Source: Nissolia schottii (taxonomy: Eukaryota > Streptophyta > Magnoliopsida > Fabales > Fabaceae). Taken from it: 64,000 nt of DNA. The stretch spans positions 62,001 through 126,000 of the forward strand of contig QANU01075321.1 in NCBI GenBank assembly GCA_003254905.1. Direction: 5' to 3'. Each line of letters opens with the position of its first letter. Positions within the stretch are counted from its first letter, which is position 1. Positions 56,625-64,000 of the stretch are shown here, one piece after another. The notes under the pieces are model-generated. The model saw only the letters and a list, made by a program, of their open reading frames with translations, was not told the DNA's origin and did no database searches. Position numbers and translations under genes: made by a program.

Positions 56625-56656
56625 CCCTATTGCGTGCTTTGCAATCGACCTCGATA
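55997..56656. other. Upstream region of UBC13
   Basis: AT-rich sequence is followed by a CT microsatellite (56597-56620) in the presumed 5'UTR. No other gene is present, and no TATA box can be fixed. Confidence 0.45.
56597..56620. repeat. (TC)n microsatellite in the UBC13 5'UTR
   Basis: About 12 CT units lie shortly upstream of the start codon. CT-rich leaders are common in plant housekeeping genes. Confidence 0.8.
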
Positions 56657-59600
56657 ATGGCCAATAGTAACCTCCCTCGAAGAATCATCAAGGTTCGTCG
56701 TACGCTTTTCCTTGTTCAAATCCCACTTTCAATTCCTTTGATCGATTTGTTTGGTTGCTGAGCAAACAAAAGAAACTCGAAACCTGGTGATGGTTTCATG
56801 CTTTTTGCTTATTCACCATTGTAACTTGACTCAGAACCCGTTTTGTTTTTGATCAAAGAACTTCGTTGTCAATTTTGGGTCGATTCCAAAGTTGCCACCT
56901 TTCACCTTGTCTTGCTTAAATTCAGCTTTAATAATGAGAAATAAACTAAAAAATGAACCAAGCAAGGCGTTCATTTTTATTGCTTGGTGGGGGGGGGGGA
57001 TTTGGTAGAGTTCCCCTTTTGGTTTGATTGTCGTTGTAAGTGAATTGTGGTTTTGGGTTTTTCGAAATTTTGGACTTTTGAGTTTTGATCAGTCCTTTTT
57101 TTTAATTTTTTTTTTCCTTGGTTCGATTTGAACAGGAAACACAGCGTTTGCTCAGTGAGCCAGGTAACTTTTTATTCTCAGTTTGTATTTGTTGAGTTAT
57201 TCGTCATTTGGAAATTTCCATCCTGGTTTAGTGCTTTACATGCTCGCCCTTAGTTAAATTAGTATTTCTCCATGTTTTGCTAAGTGTATCTAGTATACTG
57301 TGAGGATGTTCCTTGCTGATATAATTATATAATGAAAGGGTCATAGTGATATACCCTTCTGTTTTTATTACATGTTTGCCTCTGTCTCTGATATTACGAT
57401 CTACTGATGCAGCACCTGGAATTAGTGCTTCCCCTTCAGAAGAGAACATGCGATATTTCAATGTGATGATCCTTGGGCCGACCCAGTCACCTTATGAAGG
57501 TAGTAATAAGCTCAACGTGAGCAGCTTGATTTGTGCAAAATACTTAATATGTGGTCTCTGTTAGTAACGTGGAATAAATTTGTAGTCTATGATTTGGTAT
57601 TTTTAGAACCACATGGAAACTTCCTGTAAACAATTATGTTTTACTCTAGTCAAGTATATTTTGGGAATGATTTTTTGGCGAAGATTAATACTCATATATC
57701 TGTTTTGTCATCTGTTTTACTTCATGTGTGGCGTAGTTATTTGGAAAATAAGGTTGTTGGTTTTTCTGGGCATGTTATTTGTGTCATGGAGAGTATTAGA
57801 TTAGGTTACAATTATCATTTCTAAATGCTGTATTCTCTTATTACCTTGTGTTGATCCCTGTTCTGCACCCGAGTTTGACAATCTTTGAAGTTTGATATAT
57901 TGGTGCACCATTATTGGCTTTGTTCTTTGTCTATGATCTGATATTGTTTTTTGACAGTTGACGTTCTTTTTTTTACCTTGTAGATAATTGGTTTCAGTGA
58001 GCTGCCTTTCTCGCCCATAAAGGAACTGCTTTATGGTTCATCACTAGCTGTGTAGAGTCACTTGCATTATATTAAAGAGAAAACCAAGTTTTCCCCTTTT
58101 CCTAAAATATTTGCTCAACTGGCTCAATAGGTTAGAGGACCTCAACTGTAGCATGAGTATTAAAAATATGATGCTATTACAAAAACTGATAAATGCAAGA
58201 AAATATTTTCATGCAAATCAACACACGTCCTATTACATAGGATAACTAATCAAGACAAGATATAACTTCAAAACTAACCAAACTATCCAAGTGAAGCCAA
58301 TGTAACGTCACACATTCCCCTTTGGGTAAAGTCAGAACCTCAAATGAGTTGATCAATGAGCATACACTAGGTTCAAGGATCCATGCCCCGTGGGCAATCG
58401 AACCCTTTAAACTAGTATACCTCCAAGAACTGCATTCATTAAATGAGCCTGTAGTTATCATATCACGATTGAATGCCTTTAAAAAAAAAGTTTAATGACC
58501 TAACTAGATTGAATGCCTATCAGGCTTTGCTTGTTTTATTGACAAAGTAAAACAGCTTCAACTGAATAATCTTCATAATTTCTTTAGCTAAAATGGTTTT
58601 ATGCACCAAGTGCTCAGCTTTGAAGGTTGAATATTATAGTACTTGGCTGGAGAAACAGGAAAAAATGTATTAAGTGTAAAATAATTTTTTGATGTGCGTA
58701 TTGTTGACTCATTTTTGTTGCTTCTTACTGAAACTATATGCTGGTTTCCGTTCCTGCTGTAAGCCAGTTGAGGCCATGTCTTGGTCATGTCTGAAAGACA
58801 TGTTAGAATTATTAAACAAGATACTCTTTCGACGTAGTTAATGTATTATGAATATGAAGAAGAAATTGCAATATGCAGTTTTTAATGGCACAGAAGCATG
58901 TGTCCTAAATTTGCTGGGTGAGACAAATTACTCCCGTTTGTCTGGGCTTTGGGAATGCTCTCTTCTCTACATCCTAATAGCTACTTACTATTCTATACTT
59001 ATGGTAATTTTGCTCCATTTGGAATCCTTATATGCCTAGCTTTCTAATTTGTTAGTAGAGTTTTAAACATAACTGAGTATAGAATAGAATAAGGAATTTA
59101 CTGTGTCTACCTGAATCACTTTTTCTATTTCTTCCAGTGGTTATCTAGCTAACCTCTGCCTTTTAAGGGTATTATTATCACTTTTATTCTGCTCATTCAT
59201 TTTGTGTTGTTGTGCTTGATATTTTACAAGATGATGAATTTTTTAAACTATATTATCTGCCAAAATAATATAAAAGGGAAAAAGATTATGAAATTGTGGC
59301 TTATATGTTGAACAAGGGTAGTTTTCTTTCAATTGCTTAGATTCTTCTTGGATCAGATGTCGATTCCTTTTGGAAGAGTGGGAAGGGACATTTATTGTCT
59401 TATTGACTTTTGATATCATTAATCCATTTATTATTTTTTTCAATTCCTATTTTTTTTTTTTTTTTTTCAAAATGTGTTGAGTCCTCTCTCATGTTTTCAC
59501 TAATATGGATGCTTTTTTTGTTTGTATTATTAGGCGGAGTTTTCAAGTTAGAACTATTTTTGCCAGAAGAATATCCAATGGCTGCTCCGAAGGTAATTTG

Positions 59601-62449
59601 TTTTTCCTACTGGCATCATAGTATTCTTTCAATATTACATTTCTGCTGAATTCTTATCCACCAAAAGAGTATTCACAATATGATTTGTTTAACATTTTAA
59701 CTTTAGTAATAATTGCACACAATTTAAGATGTTCGTTAACTTCTTCTATTTTATTAGTTTTTTTGAGAGGGGACGTCAAATAGCATGTTCTAAGTGTCAT
59801 ATGATAAGATTGCCATGCCTTCAACTGAACACCCTTCTGGTCCGCATAGTCTTTCTCTTCATGCCTGTGTTGAAACTCAAAATAAGAACTTGGAGTTGAT
59901 CTAAACTATTAAGTATAATGGTCCTTTTTTATTTTTAACTATTGGATTGCCTGTCAATCTTCATTCTTTGGTATTGATGTAAAATTATCATTTATATTAA
60001 TTTATTATTAAAATTACATTAATATTTGAAGATAAAAATTACAAGTTGATGTAAAATATTAATTTTATATAGTATTTTGAATATTTTGATATATATTAAA
60101 TATTATAAAAATAAATATAATAATGTATCAATACTCAAAAAATATAATTTTGGTGTATTTAAATACATTTTGAATGAATAAAATAAGAAGAAACGTATGC
60201 TCACAATTATACTTTATGTATATAAGGTATTTTTAGTTACAATCTCAGTATAGACGTTCTAAGAGCAGTTTACTATCTGTCTCCTATATTTTTTGCATTG
60301 CATTTCACTTTATACCATTTTAATAAAGATCCGATTTTATCAAAAAAGGTCTTCTAAAATAAAGATATGGGTTAGGATCAAGTCACACTAGTGTAACTTT
60401 AAGCATAATCACACTTACACCGCTTCATAACTTAATATAAAATATATTTTTTATCGATCTAACTGTTGAATTACCATTATCTAACAATCATTTTTGCCAA
60501 ATTTTGAAAAAATTGTTTATTAATAAGAATGTTATTAGGAAACTCTTATTTTTATACATTTAAGCATTTGTATTATGTTGATTTTGATGTTTGTAAAAAA
60601 ATTATGTCAAATGATTATAGATTAATATGAAGCTTTGTAGATATGATAAATGATATGAACTTCGAATCCAACTGTGGTTTTGTAAAAAACCACACCAATA
60701 AAAAGTGATTAAATTTAAATTCTGAGTTGCTTAACGTTATACCGAGATGTTATTAAAATGAACAAAAGGAAGAATACATAAATGTAGGACTAGAGATCCT
60801 CTTTACAAGAGCAAAAGCTAACAAAAATACTAAAGCTTCAACAAAGCAGAGCTTTCCAATAAAATTAATCTTTGTTAGTTTCTAATAAAATTAAGCTTTC
60901 CAAGCAGAAGTGTAAGTGGTTTCTAATAAAATTATCTTATAAATACCCTTTATCTTTAAGAATTACAATAAATATCTTCATTTTATCTTTCAATATATCT
61001 TCAGTGCTTTTGAAGGTTTTGATTTTGGTAATTTGGCTATTAAAGGCACTTCTGTTCTTTTTTATCCAAACAAACATATAATTACTTTTAATATTAAAAA
61101 GTAATTCTCAAATAACCTATCCAAATGCAAAATAACTTTCTTTTTTTTTTTTTTTTAACTAAAGCTCTTCTAAAAAAAGGTATTGTTAGTTCTGGTGCCT
61201 ATCCGGTACTAATTAGCATATTGAGGCTACTACAAATTTCAGGGTTTAGTGAAGGGGTGTACCACTTGCAGCACCTGTGTGTGATTGGGATTTTTGAGTT
61301 GTCCAAGGTGGCTCTCTTGGGTCTTTTTTGATCCCTTTTGAAGATCCATTTCTCATGAGTCCATTGTAAAATCCTGTTAGTTGTGCAGTTTGCTCTTATT
61401 TTGTCAGTTAGTCATAATTTGGACAATAATGATACCCACCAGTGGATTAAATGGTCCATACTTTCATGTTTCTCCAATGATTTTCGATTTAAATGTGCAT
61501 TTCTTTTTCAGGTTAGGTTTCTGACAAAAATATATCACCCGAACATTGATAAGGTGCATTTTGCCTCCCCTACGATATCTTTTCTTCTTCAATAGCCATT
61601 TTTTTCTCTTACAACTTGTTTAATTCAGCTTGGCAGGATATGTCTTGATATTCTAAAAGATAAGTGGAGTCCTGCCCTTCAGATCCGCACTGTTCTTTTG
61701 AGGTATCTTTTTTTATTTTTTGAGTAAATCTTTCGAGGTATGTTGTCATTTTTTTTTTTTGCTTCTGGATGTTCGTATTCTCTTGGACGGACTAATTTAT
61801 TTCCTGAACAAAATGGGGCAAAGCTAATCGAAATAGAAATTGGTTTACGGTCTAGACAATTATGTTGAATTTACTGAAAACATGTGATGATACATATTTA
61901 GATAAACAAAGATATGCATGTATGCCAATTTTCAAGTCTGCGGAAAAGAACATTTTTTAAGTTGTCTTAGTTACTCTGCTAGTATGGAAAAGTATCTCAT
62001 TTTGTTTGGTAAAACTTTCCTTGTTAAAACTTCCCTTGGGAAAATACAAGAATTGTCTCTAATATTTAGACATGTGGTTTGTTTTGTGTTAGTCTATTTA
62101 GACATGAAGAAATGTTGTGGGGGCAAGTCAATGGAAACTATTTAATTAACTTGCTCTGATCGCAAAGAGTATTTATGTACTGATAATATGAATCTGTTGG
62201 CACTCTTTAGCATTCAAGCTCTTTTGAGTGCACCAAACCCAGATGATCCACTTTCTGAGAACATTGCCAAGCATTGGAAATCTAATGAGGCCGAGGCTGT
62301 TGAAACTGGTATGCTTTTCTGCATTTATATATGGAAAATTGGGTTGATAATGATGTCTTCAAACAATGCGATGTGAATGTTCTCTTATTGTAAAGTGGCA
62401 ATGATATGCAGCAAAGGAATGGACCCGGTTATATGCTAGCGGTGCGTGA
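56657..62449 (+). CDS. UBC13: UBC13-type ubiquitin-conjugating enzyme E2 (UBC35/36), 8 exons
   Basis: Exons: 56657-56692, 57136-57163, 57413-57499, 59534-59592, 61512-61553, 61629-61702, 62211-62308, 62412-62449. The sum is 462 nt or 153 residues, exactly the length of Arabidopsis UBC35 and UBC36. The protein starts [20 protein letters not shown] and ends [10 protein letters not shown]. The E2 core shows [19 protein letters not shown], then the HPN motif (79-81), and the catalytic Cys89 in [14 protein letters not shown]. With a UEV partner, UBC13 builds Lys63-linked ubiquitin chains in DNA-damage tolerance, iron and auxin responses. Introns 3 and 4 are about 2 kb each and hold most of the gene length. 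All splice sites are GT-AG, and the gene looks intact. Confidence 0.97.
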
Positions 62450-62914
62450 TGGCTGGGTTCAAACTCTTGGCCTCAAATAACAACAGTGCAAGTGTATGCT
62501 ATTATCTGTCATAGTTAAAGGGAATTATGGAGAGATTGTTGTCTGAGCTAGTGGAGTTAAACATTCCCCATAGCCTCCAGTTAGTTAATTTCTTCTCTTG
62601 GAAACTGCCTTGCCTTGGAACTTGTTTGAATATACATACATGATCATGCGTTCTCCATTGACCTATCTTACAATTTAGAACATGCTCCATCTTGAACTGC
62701 CAAGTCAATTCGGATTCTCTGCGTCTAAGGCTGATATTTGTGAATAGGTTTCTGCATGTTTGGTTATGGAATCAATGATGGTCTGAGCGTTGTGGGCATT
62801 TGAAGCTGGACGAAAACAATTTCTTTCAAAATGTCCACTCGCATTTAAGTCTAGTCATACGCACGAGTCAATTGAGTTGCAAGGCATGCTACTGCCTTTC
62901 ACTTTTGGAAAATA
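62450..62914. other. UBC13 3'UTR and flank
   Basis: This is the presumed 3'UTR and downstream spacer. No gene is visible. Confidence 0.45.
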
Positions 62915-64000
62915 ATCTCAATTTAGTCCCTCTTGGATTTTAATTTTGGTCAACTTCGTCCATCTCAAAAATTCTTTAGACAATTTCGTTCCTCTCAATT
63001 GAAAAAATCAGATATGTTAGTCCTTTTGTTTGTTTCACTAACGATGGTCGATGACGTGACAGTTAAAAGAAAGACGTGGCACGGTAACTGTCACGTTATC
63101 CGTTTCACGTAGGCAAGTGAGACACATGAATCCTCAATATAGTATCTCTCAATTCTAATTTCGGTTAACTTAGTTTCTTCTAATTTTTTACTTTCAATTT
63201 TGTTCCTATCAATTCAAAAAATTAGTCTTGTTAGTCCTTATGTTCGCTTGATTAATTGAGTTTATTGATGTGGCAGTTAACTTGTCACGTTGCTTTGCTA
63301 ACCACTGAATTTTGAGTCATTTATTAACAATATAGTTTGGGTATAAAATATATGCAATATCATAAAGCAATAACACTAGTAGCCTAGTGGTTAAGGTGTC
63401 AGCTTCACACATGGATGGATGCTTACGTAAAAAGGGGTGACGTGACGATTAACGGAGCTATTAAAATTTTAATAGGATTAACATAAATCTACTAAGGCAC
63501 GTGATTAAGGTATAAGCCTCATATATGAAAAGATACCTATCTGGAAGGGGGTGACGTGATGGTTAATAGAATTATTGAAATTTTAATAGATTTAATATAA
63601 ATTTAATAAGTATTATTAAAAAAAATTTGTCTTTTTTTAATAAAGAAGCTTACTTGTTTGCTAGTGGCAAAAGTTTAATTTTTTAAGTCATTTATTAGTA
63701 ACATTGTTTAAGTATAAAATATATAAAATGTATGCAACATCATATAACCATAATACTAGTAGCTTAGTGGTTAAGGTGTCAGATTTATACATGGAAGGAT
63801 GTTCATGTGGAAGGAGGTGACGTGATGGTTAACAAAGCGATGTGACATGTTAATTGTCACGTAGCCATTGTTAGTCAAGCGGGCGGAAGGAATAACGGGA
63901 TTGATTTTTTAAATTGAGATGGACGAAATTGGTTGAAAAAAATTAGGGAAGGACTAAGTTGACCAAAATTGAAATTGAGAAAGACTAAGTTGAGAGTTCT
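62915..64000. mobile_element. Long terminal-inverted-repeat element reaching the window edge
   Basis: The left end (CTCAATTTAGTCCCTCTTGG, TTTTGGTCAACTTCGTCCAT) is inverted at the right end (in reverse, CTCAACTTAGTCTTTCTC and TTTTGGTCAACTTAGTCCTT). Pairing continues through CTCAATT.AAAAAATCA and GTTAGTCCTT. The interior has a repeated unit, TAGTGGTTAAGGTGTCAG at 63378 and 63767, each followed by GGTGACGTGA. No coding sequence is present. It may be a non-autonomous Mutator-like element. The target duplication cannot be checked because the window ends. Confidence 0.6.

Overview
This window looks like nuclear DNA from a dicot plant, most likely a papilionoid legume. The legume call is an inference from the style of the proteins and repeats, and nothing here proves the species. 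Four conserved plant genes stand out, three of them with many GT-AG introns. They sit in AT-rich sequence loaded with transposable elements, and there are no bacterial-type operons.

Layout. Positions 1-8.3 kb are repeat ground: a broken Ty3/gypsy gag-like fossil, then fragments of very long LTRs joined in opposite orientations. At 8.6-9.0 kb there is a MITE-like inverted repeat, and at 9.28-9.75 kb a broken type I MADS-box gene. At 11.4-13.2 kb lies an intact single-exon gene for a secreted PNGase A-like N-glycan amidase. At 13.8-20.0 kb come a foldback element, a 3.2-kb solo LTR with a perfect target duplication, a LINE tail and another LTR. At 20.6-27.0 kb is a complete ten-coding-exon phosphoenolpyruvate carboxylase gene of the C3, plant type, with a leader intron and a MITE in intron 9. 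At 28.0-29.6 kb is a minus-strand chromovirus-like fossil. At 30.3-37.8 kb is a complete ten-exon ALG9 mannosyltransferase gene whose intron 7 has grown to 3.9 kb by RTE LINE and Ty1/copia insertions. At 38.5-52.9 kb there is a dense nest: a TIR element, several 3-4-kb LTRs, one LTR inserted cleanly in another, and a CACTA transposon end. The stretch 52.9-55.6 kb is unidentified. At 56.7-62.4 kb is a complete eight-exon UBC13-type ubiquitin-conjugating enzyme gene. The right edge holds a long inverted-repeat element that reaches the window end.

Function. All four intact genes are on the + strand and are ordinary single-promoter plant genes, not an operon. PEPC makes oxaloacetate in the cytosol for anaplerosis. 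ALG9 adds alpha-1,2-mannose to the ER N-glycan precursor. The PNGase A-like enzyme removes N-glycans from glycopeptides. UBC13 makes Lys63-linked ubiquitin chains with a UEV partner. I found no clear new protein system. The least ordinary structure is non-coding: several different long LTRs carry, at a comparable internal position, a short array of a near-palindromic motif, CGCTGAGCG. In one copy that region is replaced by an expanded tandem array.
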